64,000 bases of DNA from Amycolatopsis sp. 195334CR (GCF_017309385.1 NZ_JAFJMJ010000002.1:2294001-2358000), one strand, 5' to 3'; numbered from the stretch's first letter, positions 1 to 8,391 are shown. The notes: a model not told the origin generated them from the sequence alone. A program made the numbers and translations.

Positions 1-398
1 TGCGGTTGTACACGCCGGCGTGGCAGACCATGCGGTCCTCGATCGAGGAGGACGTGATCGGCGGGTACCGCATCCCGGCGAAGTCGGACCTGTACCTCAA
101 CATCTACGCGCTGCACCGGCATCCGGAGTTCTGGCCGGACCCGGAGGTGTTCGACCCGGACCGGTTCACCCCGGCCGAGATCGCGAAGCGGCCGAAGCAG
201 GCCTACATCCCGTTCGGCAGCGGGCCGCGGATCTGCATCGGCAAGCACTTCGCGCTGACCGAGCTGGTGATCATCCTGGCGATGATCGCGCAGCGGTACG
301 AGGTGGTGATCCCGCCGGGCTGCGGGAACGTGCAGCCGGAGCCGTTGATCACGCTGCACCCCAAGGGCGGCGTGCACGTGCGGATGGTGCGGCGATGA
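1..398 (+). CDS. Cytochrome P450, C-terminal part (5' end outside window)
   Basis: This is the last ~130 residues of a P450 monooxygenase; the frame is open to the left edge, so the true start lies upstream. The haem-binding loop FGSGPRICIG is intact (Cys codon at 234-236), and the PERF-like segment FDPDRF precedes it. P450s use O2 and electrons from ferredoxin to oxidise a substrate. The stop codon overlaps the start of the terpene synthase by 4 nt (ATGA), so it is translationally linked to the terpene genes and probably oxidises their product. The intact haem Cys argues against it being the haem-less P450-like partner (EryCII/DesVIII type) that EryCIII-like glycosyltransferases often need. 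Substrate unknown. Confidence 0.93.
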   Translation, partial: RLYTPAWQTMRSSIEEDVIGGYRIPAKSDLYLNIYALHRHPEFWPDPEVFDPDRFTPAEIAKRPKQAYIPFGSGPRICIGKHFALTELVIILAMIAQRYEVVIPPGCGNVQPEPLITLHPKGGVHVRMVRR

Positions 399-1396
399 GC
401 GGCCCGGTCACCCGGATGGTGGCGGCGTTCGAGGCCATCGCCCCGGAGTGCAACCCGCACGCCGACGCCGCGACCGCGCACCTGGACCGGTGGGTGGCCG
501 ACCAGGGGCTGGTCGGGCGGGCGGCGGCGCGGGAGCGGTTCGACCGGGCGGCGTTCGGCTGGTTCGCCGCGATCACCTATCCGACCGCGAGCGAACGCGA
601 CCTCGGCCTGGTCGCGGACTGGTTCGCCTGGCTGTTCCTGCTCGACGACCAGCTCGACGACGGGCTGCTGGGCCGGGACCCCGAGCGCACGCACGAGTTC
701 CTCGGCGCGTTGTTCGGGGTGCTGGAGGGCAAGGGCGCCGATCCGGGTGCGCCGTCGATCGTGACGTCGCTGGCGGATCTGTGGGCGCGCACGACCGAGT
801 CGGCGAGCCCGGCGTGGCGGCGGCGGTTCGTCGAGCACGTGGTCGCCGGTGGGCTGGCGGCCGGGTGGGAGTCGGCGAACCGGGTCAGCGGCACCATCCC
901 CGGCGAAGCGGACTACGTGGAGAAGCGGCGGCACACCGGGGCGATCTACGTGTGCTTCGACCTGATCGAGATCGTCGAGCACTTCGACGTGGCGGCGGCG
1001 GTGTATGACGATGAGCCGTTCGCCGAGGCGGTCCGCGCGGCCTGTGATGTGGTCGGGTGGACGAACGACCTGTATTCGCTGGACAAGGAGACCGCGCTCG
1101 GTGAATACCACAACCTGGTCACCGTGGTGCAGCACGCGCGGGGGATCGGCCAGACCGACGCGATCGGCGTGGTCGCCGAGCTGATCACCCGGCGGCTGCG
1201 CGAGTACCTCGCGGCCGAGCCGCTGCTGCGCAAGCGGTACCCGGGCGTCGAGCCCTACCTGGCGGGCCTGCGGTCGTGGATGCGCGGGAACCTCGACTGG
1301 TCGGCGAGCACCCGCCGGTACCGCGAAGCGTCGCACGACACGGAAAACCCGGCCGGTTACCTGGAGACCGCGCTCATCGACCGGAGGGCGGCATGA
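395..1396 (+). CDS. Class I terpene synthase (cyclase)
   Basis: A 333-aa protein of usual bacterial class I terpene cyclase length. It has the Asp-rich metal motif DDQLDD at residues 84-89, the NSE triad NDLYSLDKE at 224-232 (N224, S228, E232) and the C-terminal Arg-Tyr pair in STRRYREA. These bind three Mg2+ and the diphosphate of an acyclic prenyl substrate, which is ionised and cyclised. The ATG at 395 is chosen because it overlaps the P450 stop as ATGA; the frame extends further upstream only as a shadow of the P450. The following gene is a polyprenyl synthase overlapping by 4 nt, which favours a dedicated substrate such as GGPP (C20) or longer rather than FPP, but chain length is inferred. 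Confidence 0.93.
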   Translation: MSGPVTRMVAAFEAIAPECNPHADAATAHLDRWVADQGLVGRAAARERFDRAAFGWFAAITYPTASERDLGLVADWFAWLFLLDDQLDDGLLGRDPERTHEFLGALFGVLEGKGADPGAPSIVTSLADLWARTTESASPAWRRRFVEHVVAGGLAAGWESANRVSGTIPGEADYVEKRRHTGAIYVCFDLIEIVEHFDVAAAVYDDEPFAEAVRAACDVVGWTNDLYSLDKETALGEYHNLVTVVQHARGIGQTDAIGVVAELITRRLREYLAAEPLLRKRYPGVEPYLAGLRSWMRGNLDWSASTRRYREASHDTENPAGYLETALIDRRAA

Positions 1397-2430
1397 GCGC
1401 CCCCGCGTTCGAAAGCGCGCCCGGGGTCAATCAGGGCGTGGTGCTGGCGCGGCGGCTGCTGCCGCCGGTGCTGGCGGAGTGGATCGACCGGCTCGGTGGG
1501 GAGCTGGCCACGGTCTGCGGTTACCAGCTGGGCCTGTGCGACGACGCGGGCAAGCCGACCGGCGGGGTGGACGGGAAGCTGCTGCGACCGGCGTTCGCCT
1601 TGTTGTGCGGACTGGCCACCGGGGCGCGACCGGCCGACGTGGTGCCCTCCGGCGCGGCGATCGAGTTGCTGCACAACGCTTCCCTGATCCACGACGACAT
1701 CATGGACGGCGACCGCGAACGACGGCACCGCCCGACGGTGTGGGCGCGGTTCGGCGAAGCCACCGCGATCCTGGCCGGTGACGCACTGATCGCGCTCGGC
1801 TTCGAGGTGCTCGCCGCCCAGCGCCACCCCGCCACCGCGCGCTCGGTGGCGGTGCTGGCGAAGACCCTGCGACTGCTCGCCCGCGGCCAGGAACTGGACC
1901 TCAAGTTCGAGACCGAACCCAGCGTGTCCCTGGACGACTGCCTGGCCATGATGACCGGCAAAACCGGGGTGCTGCTCGGCTGCGCCTGCCGCCTCGGCGC
2001 CGCCCACTCCGGCGCCCCGGCCGAATGGGCCGTGCGGTTCGAACGCTTCGGCACGCACCTCGGGGTGGCTTTCCAGCTCGCCGACGACCTGCTGGGCATC
2101 TGGGGCGATCCGGCGGTCACCGGCAAACCCGTCGGTGCCGACCTGCGGGCCCGCAAGAAGAGCGCACCGGTCGCCGCCGCGCTCACCGCCGGGACCACCG
2201 GCTCCCAACGCGTCGCTTCGCTCTACGCCAAGCCCGAACCGCTCACCGATGCCGAAGTCGCCGAGCTGACCGGGCTCGTCGAGGAAGCGGGTGGCCGCGA
2301 CTGGACCCGCGCCGAAGCCGACCGCCAGGTCACCGCCGCCTGGGACCTGATCGACGTGCTCGACCTCGACGGCCCGGGCCGCGCCGGCCTGGCCGCGTTG
2401 ACCGCCACGCTGCTCGACCGCGATCACTAG
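1393..2430 (+). CDS. Polyprenyl diphosphate synthase (isoprenyl transferase)
   Basis: A 345-aa trans-prenyltransferase. The first Asp-rich motif is DDIMD at residues 101-105 with the classic lead-in ELLHNASLIH; the second is DDLLG within QLADDLLGIWGD near 231-238. Small residues (Ala, Ser) sit five and four positions before the first motif, which in this family permits products longer than FPP, so GGPP is a reasonable guess. The ATG at 1393 overlaps the terpene synthase stop (ATGA). It likely supplies the linear diphosphate to that cyclase. The 12-nt gap to the glycosyltransferase keeps all four genes in one operon. Confidence 0.92.
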   Translation: MSAPAFESAPGVNQGVVLARRLLPPVLAEWIDRLGGELATVCGYQLGLCDDAGKPTGGVDGKLLRPAFALLCGLATGARPADVVPSGAAIELLHNASLIHDDIMDGDRERRHRPTVWARFGEATAILAGDALIALGFEVLAAQRHPATARSVAVLAKTLRLLARGQELDLKFETEPSVSLDDCLAMMTGKTGVLLGCACRLGAAHSGAPAEWAVRFERFGTHLGVAFQLADDLLGIWGDPAVTGKPVGADLRARKKSAPVAAALTAGTTGSQRVASLYAKPEPLTDAEVAELTGLVEEAGGRDWTRAEADRQVTAAWDLIDVLDLDGPGRAGLAALTATLLDRDH

Positions 2431-2442
2431 GGAAGGACTCCG

Positions 2443-3711
2443 ATGCGGATCCTGTTCGTCACCAACGTCTTCCGCGCGCACCTGCTGGCGCAGGCGGCTT
2501 TGGCGTGGGCGTTGCGCACCGCGGGCCACGAGGTGTGCGTGGCCGGCCCACCGGACCTGGAGCAGGACCTGGCGCACACCGGCCTGCCCGGCGTGACGAT
2601 CGGCGGCCTGCTGCGGATCGACGAGAAGATGGCCGCGGCCGGGCCGCACTACGCGCAGCTGCCGCCCGCCGATCCGCGGGGACGGCGGACCGGGCGTTCG
2701 GTGCAGACCGACTTCGGCTGGGGTGATCCGCACACCGAGTTCGCCGACTTCATCGGGGGCACGCGCGCCGCGATGTTCCCCGATGACGCGGTCGACGACC
2801 TGATCGCCCTGGCCCAGCGGTGGCGGCCGGATCTGGTGATCACCGACCCGACCTGCTTCCCGGCCATGGTGGCGGCCCGGATCACCGGCGCCGCCTGCGC
2901 GCGGCAGCTGTTCGCGGTGGACCGGATCGGGCAACTGCGCGAGGCCTGCCGGAACCGGCCGGGCCCGGCCGATCCGCTGCGGGAGTGGCTGGAGCCGGTG
3001 CTGGCGCGCCACGGCCACGAGTGGGACGAGTCGATCGCGGTGGGGCAGTGGACGATCTCGCCGCAACCGGCCTGGCTCCCGGAGTTCGGCGGTGTGCACT
3101 ACGTGCCGATGCGCCGCATCCCGGTCAACGGCCCGTCGATCGTCCCGGACTGGGTGTTCGAGCCGCCCGCCCGCCGCCGGATCTGCCTGACCCTGGGCAT
3201 CTCGCACCGGCAGATCGGCGGCGCCGCTTCGGTGGCTCCGTTGCTGGAGGCCGTGGACGGCCTCGACGCGGAGGTGGTGGCGACCTTCGACGCGCACCAG
3301 CTCCGGTCGGTGACCACGATCCCGGACAACGTGCGCGCGGTGGACTTCGTGCCGCTGAACGCGCTGCTGCCGACCTGCTCGGCGATCGTGCACGAGGGTG
3401 GCAGCGGGGCGTTCGCGGGAGCGCTGGAGCACGGCGTCCCGCAGGTCATCGTGCCGCAGGAGTTCACCATCGAGAAGTGGCTCGGCCCGGTGGCCATTGC
3501 CGAAGGACTGGAGGCGCGTGGTGCCGGGGTCTACGCGGCGAACGCCGGGAAGCTGACCGCGGAGACCCTCCGGCAGAGCCTGAAACTGGTGCTGGAGGAC
3601 CCGTCGTACGCGGCCAACGCCGACCGGCTGCGCACGGAGGTCCGCGCGATGCCGACCCCGAACGACCTCGTCCCGGTGCTGGAGAAGCTGACCGCGCGGT
3701 ACCGGGCCTAG
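2443..3711 (+). CDS. EryCIII/DesVII-like glycosyltransferase (GT1)
   Basis: A 422-aa GT-B glycosyltransferase starting MRILFVTNVFRAHLL, preceded by GGAAGGA. The N-terminal half carries the acceptor domain; the C-terminal half has the nucleotide-sugar signature around VPLNALLPTCSAIVHEGG and the GVPQVIVPQ strand. Relatives attach deoxysugars to macrolides and other natural products from TDP-sugars, and many need a haem-less P450-like activator that is not visible here. As the last gene of the terpene operon it probably glycosylates the oxidised terpene. No deoxysugar biosynthesis genes are in the window, so the sugar must come from elsewhere. Its end overlaps the convergent next gene by 4 nt. 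Confidence 0.88.
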   Translation: MRILFVTNVFRAHLLAQAALAWALRTAGHEVCVAGPPDLEQDLAHTGLPGVTIGGLLRIDEKMAAAGPHYAQLPPADPRGRRTGRSVQTDFGWGDPHTEFADFIGGTRAAMFPDDAVDDLIALAQRWRPDLVITDPTCFPAMVAARITGAACARQLFAVDRIGQLREACRNRPGPADPLREWLEPVLARHGHEWDESIAVGQWTISPQPAWLPEFGGVHYVPMRRIPVNGPSIVPDWVFEPPARRRICLTLGISHRQIGGAASVAPLLEAVDGLDAEVVATFDAHQLRSVTTIPDNVRAVDFVPLNALLPTCSAIVHEGGSGAFAGALEHGVPQVIVPQEFTIEKWLGPVAIAEGLEARGAGVYAANAGKLTAETLRQSLKLVLEDPSYAANADRLRTEVRAMPTPNDLVPVLEKLTARYRA

Positions 3712-4157
3712 CGCGCCCGGCCGTCCCGGAGCATTCCGACGGACTTCTCGATGCGCCGAGCCCGCGTCTCCGGCGTTTTGGCGCCGTCGATCGAGAGCAC
3801 GTGCCACCGCTTGTTGCTGTAGGAGATGCTCTCGAAGAACGACTGGGCCGCGGGTTCGGCGGCGAGCGCTTCGGCGAAGTCCGGCGGCACGTCCACCTCG
3901 CGCGGCTTCGTGTCCAGTTCGAGGCCGACCTCGACCTCGTCGCCCGCGGCCAAGCCGGCGGCGGTGCGGTTCTCCGCGCTGAGCGGGACCAGGTACCGGC
4001 CGCCCATCACGGCCACCGTGCTCCGGTAGCGGTGGTCGCCGATGGTCACCGTGACCGCGGGCCGCTTGCCGCTGCCGAGCGCCTCGACGACCTCGGCCGG
4101 TACCTCGAAGCCGGTGGCGGTCTTGCTGCCCAGCTCGATCTTCGTCCGGAATCTCAT
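3708..4157 (-). CDS. YdeI/OmpD-associated family protein with DUF1905 domain
   Basis: A 149-aa protein with an N-terminal DUF1905 beta-barrel-like domain (FEVPAEVVEALGSGKRPAVTVTIG, split here for reading) and a short C-terminal YdeI-type region (FFESISYSNKRWHVLSI, then the ETRARRIEKS helix). The biochemical role of the family is not established. The ATG at 4157 overlaps the stop of the upstream LysR gene (ATGA on the - strand), so the two are co-transcribed; the frame runs further upstream but without a better start. The 3' end meets the glycosyltransferase 3' end with a 4-nt convergent overlap. Confidence 0.8.
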   Translation of the reverse strand: MRFRTKIELGSKTATGFEVPAEVVEALGSGKRPAVTVTIGDHRYRSTVAVMGGRYLVPLSAENRTAAGLAAGDEVEVGLELDTKPREVDVPPDFAEALAAEPAAQSFFESISYSNKRWHVLSIDGAKTPETRARRIEKSVGMLRDGRAR

Positions 4158-5050
4158 GCGCTCATCCAACCCCCGGGCGCGAACGCCTGCCTGCTGTGGC
4201 GGAGCAGTTCGCGCACGGCCGGGCTGCTGGTGTTCTTCCACACCAGCGCCAGCAACGCGGGGATCTCGGCGTCCGCGATCGGCCGGGCGAGCAGCCGGTC
4301 GCGGTAGACCGAGGCCATCGACTCGCTGAGCACGGCCACCCCGAGCCCGCGGGCGGCCAGGTCGGCGATCGCGTCGGCGGCGCTGGCCTGCAGCCCGATC
4401 GCCGGGCGCAGCTCCCGCGCGGCGCAGGCCAGGTCGAACACCGTGCGCAGGCCGGTGCCGGGCGGCATGCAGATCAGCGGGTGCGCGGCCAGTTCGGCCA
4501 GCCGGACCTCGGGTGCCGCCGCCAGCGGGTGACCGTCCGGGACCAGCACGACCAGGCGGTCGCGGACGATGGTCAGCGCCTCCAGCCCGGCGGGCGTGTC
4601 GACCGCGGTGCCGATCAGCGCGAGGTCGATGGTGCCGTCGCGCACGCCGTCCACGAGCTGGTCGGAGTTGTCCTCCAGCAAGGAAAGCTCCACCCCGGGG
4701 TGCGCGCGGTGGAAGGCGGCGAGCGCCTCGAACAGCGGGGTGACCGTGCAGCCGATGACCATGCCGATGGTCAGCCTGCCGCGGATCAGGTCGGTCACCT
4801 CACCGACCGCCTGGCTGACCGCCCCGGCCGCGCTGACCGCCGCGCGGGCGTGGTCCAGCGCGGCCTTCCCGGCGACGGTGAGCGTGGCGGTGCGGGCGGA
4901 CCGGTCGAACAGTTCGGTGCCGAGCTCGCGTTCCAGCTGGCGGATCTGGGCGCTGACCCCGGACTGGCTGATGTGCACCCGCTCGGCCGCGCGCGTGAAA
5001 TTCCGCTCCTCGGCGACCGCGATGAAGTACTCCAGCTGCCTCAGCTCCAT
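4154..5050 (-). CDS. LysR-family transcriptional regulator
   Basis: A 298-aa LysR-type regulator. The N-terminal winged helix is clear (MELRQLEYFIAVAEE, then FTRAAERVHISQSGVSAQIR), followed by the linker helix and an effector-binding domain from about residue 90. The type is typical for oxidative-stress/aromatic regulators of the CynR-like group, but the effector cannot be read from sequence. It is translationally coupled to the YdeI-like gene downstream. Only 11 nt separate its start from the 3' end of the next gene on the same strand, so it may belong to a longer leftward operon. Confidence 0.92.
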   Translation of the reverse strand: MELRQLEYFIAVAEERNFTRAAERVHISQSGVSAQIRQLERELGTELFDRSARTATLTVAGKAALDHARAAVSAAGAVSQAVGEVTDLIRGRLTIGMVIGCTVTPLFEALAAFHRAHPGVELSLLEDNSDQLVDGVRDGTIDLALIGTAVDTPAGLEALTIVRDRLVVLVPDGHPLAAAPEVRLAELAAHPLICMPPGTGLRTVFDLACAARELRPAIGLQASAADAIADLAARGLGVAVLSESMASVYRDRLLARPIADAEIPALLALVWKNTSSPAVRELLRHSRQAFAPGGWMSA

Positions 5051-5061
5051 GACCGGTAATG

Positions 5062-5880
5062 CTAGCTCGTGTCGGCACCAGCTCTGAGAGTTCTCAAGTC
5101 GCCAGGGGCGTGGGGGAGGGCGGTGAACTCGGCGAACACGCCGTAGTGATCGCTGGCCTGCACCCCGCCGACCGGCTCGGTGAACACGCGACGGCAGTCC
5201 ACCACCGCGAACGGCGGGCCGTGCGGCCCGGCGCGTTGCATGACGTAGTCGATCCGGCGGCCGGCTTCACCGGGCATGTCACCGGCGCGCACCAGCGGGT
5301 TCTCGGGGGAGAAGGTGTGGCCCGCGCCGCCGCGCCAGGCGTCGGCGTAGCACGTGCTCGTGCCGTCCAGTGACTGCTTCCCGGTCCAGAACCGGACGCT
5401 GGCGGAGTCGGGTTCGGCGTCGAAGTCACCGGCGAGCACCACGGGTGTCGCCGGATCGGGCACCAGGCGTTCGACGAACCGGGCCGCGGCCACCGCCTGC
5501 CGTTCACGCTCCACCTCGTAGCCGTAGGGCCAGCTGGGTTTGTGGTGCACCAGCCACAGCGGTGACGGCGCGTGCACTTCGACGGCGACGGTGGCGCACC
5601 AGGCGGTCCGGATCTCGCGCCCGGGCGGTCGCTGGTCCAGTTCGCGCACGGCACCGAGCGGCCACCGGCTGACCGCGACGGCGCCCACCCCGGACTCGTC
5701 ACGCCCGGAGTGCCAGGCGAAATGCCAGCCGGGGCCGAGCAGATCCACGATCTCGTCGTCGACCTCCTGCACCGTGATCAGGTCGGGCGACAGCGCGCGG
5801 ATGCCGTCCGCGAGCACCTCCCGGCGCCGGGGCCAGTCCGCGAACTCCGGCGCCAGCGCGTTGAAGGTCAGGATGCGCAT
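5062..5880 (-). CDS. Endonuclease/exonuclease/phosphatase family protein
   Basis: A 272-aa metal-dependent phosphoesterase-fold protein. Signature segments are MRILTFNALAP at the N-terminus, LITVQEVDDE (catalytic Glu), VVLAGDFDAEPDS (usual GDFN/GDFD motif) and the C-terminal VQASDHYGVFAEF (SDH motif with catalytic His). No signal peptide is seen, so it is probably cytoplasmic. Relatives cleave nucleic acids, phosphoinositides or other phosphodiesters; the substrate is unknown. The ATG at 5880 is the only start that begins with the conserved first strand. Confidence 0.88.
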   Translation of the reverse strand: MRILTFNALAPEFADWPRRREVLADGIRALSPDLITVQEVDDEIVDLLGPGWHFAWHSGRDESGVGAVAVSRWPLGAVRELDQRPPGREIRTAWCATVAVEVHAPSPLWLVHHKPSWPYGYEVERERQAVAAARFVERLVPDPATPVVLAGDFDAEPDSASVRFWTGKQSLDGTSTCYADAWRGGAGHTFSPENPLVRAGDMPGEAGRRIDYVMQRAGPHGPPFAVVDCRRVFTEPVGGVQASDHYGVFAEFTALPHAPGDLRTLRAGADTS

Positions 5881-5946
5881 CTCGTCCTTCCCGCGTGGAA
5901 GCGATCGCAACGGGTACAGCGGGGGAGAACCGAATGGAGGCAAGTC

Positions 5947-6408
5947 ATGCGCACTACGCGGCCACGCCGCCCGGTCCAGTTCTTCGCCCTTGTCGTGGGG
6001 GTCGCCTTCCTGGTGGTGGGCCTGCTCGGGTTCCTCCCCGGTGTGACCGGCGGGGAACTCCACTTCGCCGGGCCGCACTCCGACGCCGAACTGTTCGGCG
6101 CCTTCCAGGTCTCCGTGCTGCACAACCTGGTCCACCTGGCGTTCGGCGTGGTCGGGGTGGCCGCGTTCGCCGCGGCCGGTCCGGCGCGCACCTTCCTGAT
6201 GGTAGGCGGCGCCGCCTACCTGGTGCTGTGGATCTACGGGGTGGCGCTGGACGACGAGAGCCCGGCCAACTTCATCCCGCTGAACAACGCGGACAACTGG
6301 CTGCACCTCGGCCTCGGCGCCGGGATGATCGCGCTCGGCCTGCTCAGCACGGTGGGCGAGCGGGTCAAGGGCGAGTACCCCCGCGACCCGCTCGAGTCAG
6401 ACCGCTGA
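5947..6408 (+). CDS. DUF4383 integral membrane protein
   Basis: A 153-aa protein with four predicted membrane segments (FFALVVGVAFLVVGLLGFL; LVHLAFGVVGVAAFA; FLMVGGAAYLVLWIYGVAL; WLHLGLGAGMIALGLL) and the pattern of the DUF4383 family common in actinomycetes, including the NxxDNWLHLGLG stretch. Function unknown. The ATG at 5947 follows GGAGG with good spacing. It is divergent from the phosphoesterase gene and overlaps the 3' end of the SDR gene by 12 nt in convergent orientation. Confidence 0.85.
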   Translation: MRTTRPRRPVQFFALVVGVAFLVVGLLGFLPGVTGGELHFAGPHSDAELFGAFQVSVLHNLVHLAFGVVGVAAFAAAGPARTFLMVGGAAYLVLWIYGVALDDESPANFIPLNNADNWLHLGLGAGMIALGLLSTVGERVKGEYPRDPLESDR

Positions 6409-7152
6409 CCACCCGTTGTCCACCGGCAGGATCACGCCGTTGAGGTTGCTGGCGGCGTCCGAGGCGAGGAAGACGATCACCGCGGCCTGCTCGTCGGCCT
6501 CCGCGACCCGTCCGAAGTTGCCCAGGTAGGGCGCGATCGCGGCGGGGCCGTGGCCGTCGGCGGGCAGTTCCTTGGCGATCGTGGTCATGGTGGCGCCGGG
6601 GGCGATGGCGTTGGTGCGGATGCCGTTGTTCCGGTACATGATCGCCAGCGACTTGGTCAGCCCGACGACGCCGTGCTTCGACACGGTGTACGCGGTGCCC
6701 GCCGCGCTGCCGCGCAGGGCGGCCTCCGAAGCGGTGTTCACGATGGCGCCCTTGCCGCGCGCCAGCAGGTGGGGGAGCACCGCCCGGCTCAGCAGGAACG
6801 GCGCGGTCAGGTTGATCCGCAGCACCCGTTCCCATTCCGCGTCGGTGACGTCGGCCGCGGCGGTCATGCCGTCCATGATCCCGGCGTTGTTGACCAGGAC
6901 GTCGATGCCGCCGAACGAGTCGACCGCGGTGGCGGTGACGCGGTCCACGACGGCCTGGTCGCTCAGGTCGCCCACCACCGCCACGGCCGTGCCGCCCGCG
7001 TCGGTGATCTCCGCGACCACGGCTTCCGCGCCCGTGGCGTCGAGGTCGGCGACCACCACCCTGGCGCCCTCGCGGGCGAAGCGGAGCGCGGTCGCCCGGC
7101 CGATGCCCGCCGCCGCGCCGGTGACGATCACGCTGCTGTTCTGGAGAGTCAT
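6397..7152 (-). CDS. SDR-family NAD(P)-dependent oxidoreductase
   Basis: A 251-aa classical short-chain dehydrogenase. Visible motifs are the cofactor loop TGAAAGIGRA, the NNAG motif (VLVNNAGIMDG), the catalytic Ser in VNTASEAA, and YTVSKHG with catalytic Tyr and Lys. An Asp at the end of strand 2 (VVADLDATG) suggests NAD(H). The start at 7152 is chosen because an operator-like inverted repeat begins 3 bp upstream; an alternative ATG at 7170 would put one repeat arm inside the gene. It is divergent from a TetR regulator that probably controls it. The substrate is unknown. Confidence 0.9.
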   Translation of the reverse strand: MTLQNSSVIVTGAAAGIGRATALRFAREGARVVVADLDATGAEAVVAEITDAGGTAVAVVGDLSDQAVVDRVTATAVDSFGGIDVLVNNAGIMDGMTAAADVTDAEWERVLRINLTAPFLLSRAVLPHLLARGKGAIVNTASEAALRGSAAGTAYTVSKHGVVGLTKSLAIMYRNNGIRTNAIAPGATMTTIAKELPADGHGPAAIAPYLGNFGRVAEADEQAAVIVFLASDAASNLNGVILPVDNGWSAV

Positions 7153-7155
7153 GAT

Positions 7156-7206
7156 CCTACTTTCTGGCATTCTGTGACAGTAAGTCCGAGTGTGCCAGAT
7201 AGTAGG
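7156..7206. promoter_or_regulatory. Inverted-repeat operator between SDR and TetR genes
   Basis: Two 14-bp arms, CCTACTTTCTGGCA (7156-7169) and TGCCAGATAGTAGG (7193-7206), pair at 13 of 14 positions around a 23-bp centre that itself contains the near-palindrome CTGTGACAG. The repeat fills the whole 59-bp gap between the two divergent start codons. The position and symmetry fit binding of the adjacent TetR-family protein, repressing both genes. Confidence 0.65.
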
Positions 7207-7211
7207 CTGCG

Positions 7212-7829
7212 GTGGTGGCAGACCGGAGCGTGGTGGGGCGGCCGCCGCTCACCGAGCGGCGCAAGGCGGAAACGCGGGTGGAGATCGCCCGCGAGGCGGT
7301 GGCGTTGTTCACCACCCGCGGGGTGGCGGCGACCTCGGCCGAGGACATCGCGGCCGCGGCGGGGATCTCGACGCGCACGTTCTGGCGCTACGCCACCGGT
7401 AAGGAGGACAGCGTCCGGCCGCTGCTCACCGCCGGGATCGACGTGCTGGCCGGGGTGCTGGGCGCGTGGCAGCCGGGGCAGGACATCGCCGCGGTGTTCG
7501 ACGAGGCCGCCAAGGGCACCATCGCGGACGTGCCGACGATGATGTCCCTGGTGCGCCTGTCGCAGACCGAACCGGGGTTGCGGGCGGTGTGGCTGCGGGC
7601 GCACAACGACGCGGAACTCGTCTTCGCCGACGCGATCGCGCGCTCGCTCGGTCGCCCCGTGGGGGACCTCGACGCCCGCGTGCTGGCGGCGATGGTCAAC
7701 GGCGCGGTGCGCGCGGCGGTCGAGCACTACGCCGAGGGGGAGCGGGCGGACTGGGCCGATCTGACGGCCGTGGTGGAGAAGGCGCTGCGCACGGTGATGC
7801 GAGCCTTCCCCGGCCAGTCAGGTGTATAA
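7212..7829 (+). CDS. TetR-family transcriptional regulator
   Basis: A 205-aa TetR/AcrR regulator. The N-terminal helix-turn-helix reads TTRGVAATSAEDIAAAAG then ISTRTFWRYATGKED; the C-terminal ligand-binding domain follows. The start is GTG at 7212 (or 7215), only about 5 bp after the operator repeat, so the transcript is probably leaderless or has a very short leader. It is divergent from the SDR gene and likely represses it and itself. The stop codon TAA lies inside a 16-bp repeat shared with the end of the MFS gene at 16762. Confidence 0.9.
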   Translation: MVADRSVVGRPPLTERRKAETRVEIAREAVALFTTRGVAATSAEDIAAAAGISTRTFWRYATGKEDSVRPLLTAGIDVLAGVLGAWQPGQDIAAVFDEAAKGTIADVPTMMSLVRLSQTEPGLRAVWLRAHNDAELVFADAIARSLGRPVGDLDARVLAAMVNGAVRAAVEHYAEGERADWADLTAVVEKALRTVMRAFPGQSGV

Positions 7830-7837
7830 CGACCTAT
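7822..7837. repeat. 16-bp repeat copy 1 (GTGTATAACGACCTAT)
   Basis: GTGTATAACGACCTAT occurs here and again at 16755-16770. Both copies contain the TAA stop of a + strand gene in the same phase. The AT content is unusual for this sequence, so a chance match is unlikely. This copy sits between convergent TetR and GNAT genes. Confidence 0.5.
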
Positions 7838-8391
7838 TCAGCACCGCTTTGTCGCGCGCGCCATTCGGGCGCGAGAACAGACCAGACTTCGAGGTCCTGG
7901 CGCTCTCCGTGAAAGAAGTTGTACTCGCGCAGGACGCCGTCGCGTTGCATGCCGAGGCGTCGCGCGACGGCGATGCTGGCTTCGTTCGCGGAAGCGACCC
8001 GCCATTCGACGCGGTGGATGCCGCGGTCTTCGATGGCCCAGTCGATGATCACCCGGACCGCCCTGGTGACCAGGCCCCGCCCCGCGGCCGCCGGCTCCAG
8101 CCAGCACCCGGCCTCGGCCACGCCCTGCTCGACGTCCATGGTCCGGAACAGCACCCCGCCCAGTAGCTTGCCGCCTTCGCGGATGCCGTAGATGCGGCCG
8201 GTGTCGGTCGCCGCCTTGTCGGCGTAGGACTGCAGGAAGGCCCGGCTCGACACCAGGTCGGTGACCCGGTCCGCCAGGCCGATGTGCTGCCCGACGAACT
8301 CGCGGCCGCGGTCGATGTTGGCCAGGAACTCCTCGGCGTGCCACGGTTCGAGCGGGCCCAGTTCGGCGTCGCCGAGCGGAATCGCGTACAT
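7834..8391 (-). CDS. GNAT N-acetyltransferase (RimJ/RimL type)
   Basis: A 185-aa acetyltransferase. The acetyl-CoA binding segment is recognisable as WLEPAAAGRGLVTRAVRVI, and VEWRVASANEASIAVARRLG is the typical RimJ/RimL C-terminal half. The family N-acetylates ribosomal proteins or small amines; the target is not deducible. The ATG at 8391 (MYAIPLG) is preferred to an upstream in-frame start at 8436 because the family begins there. The gene is convergent with the TetR gene. Confidence 0.87.
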   Translation of the reverse strand: MYAIPLGDAELGPLEPWHAEEFLANIDRGREFVGQHIGLADRVTDLVSSRAFLQSYADKAATDTGRIYGIREGGKLLGGVLFRTMDVEQGVAEAGCWLEPAAAGRGLVTRAVRVIIDWAIEDRGIHRVEWRVASANEASIAVARRLGMQRDGVLREYNFFHGERQDLEVWSVLAPEWRARQSGAE

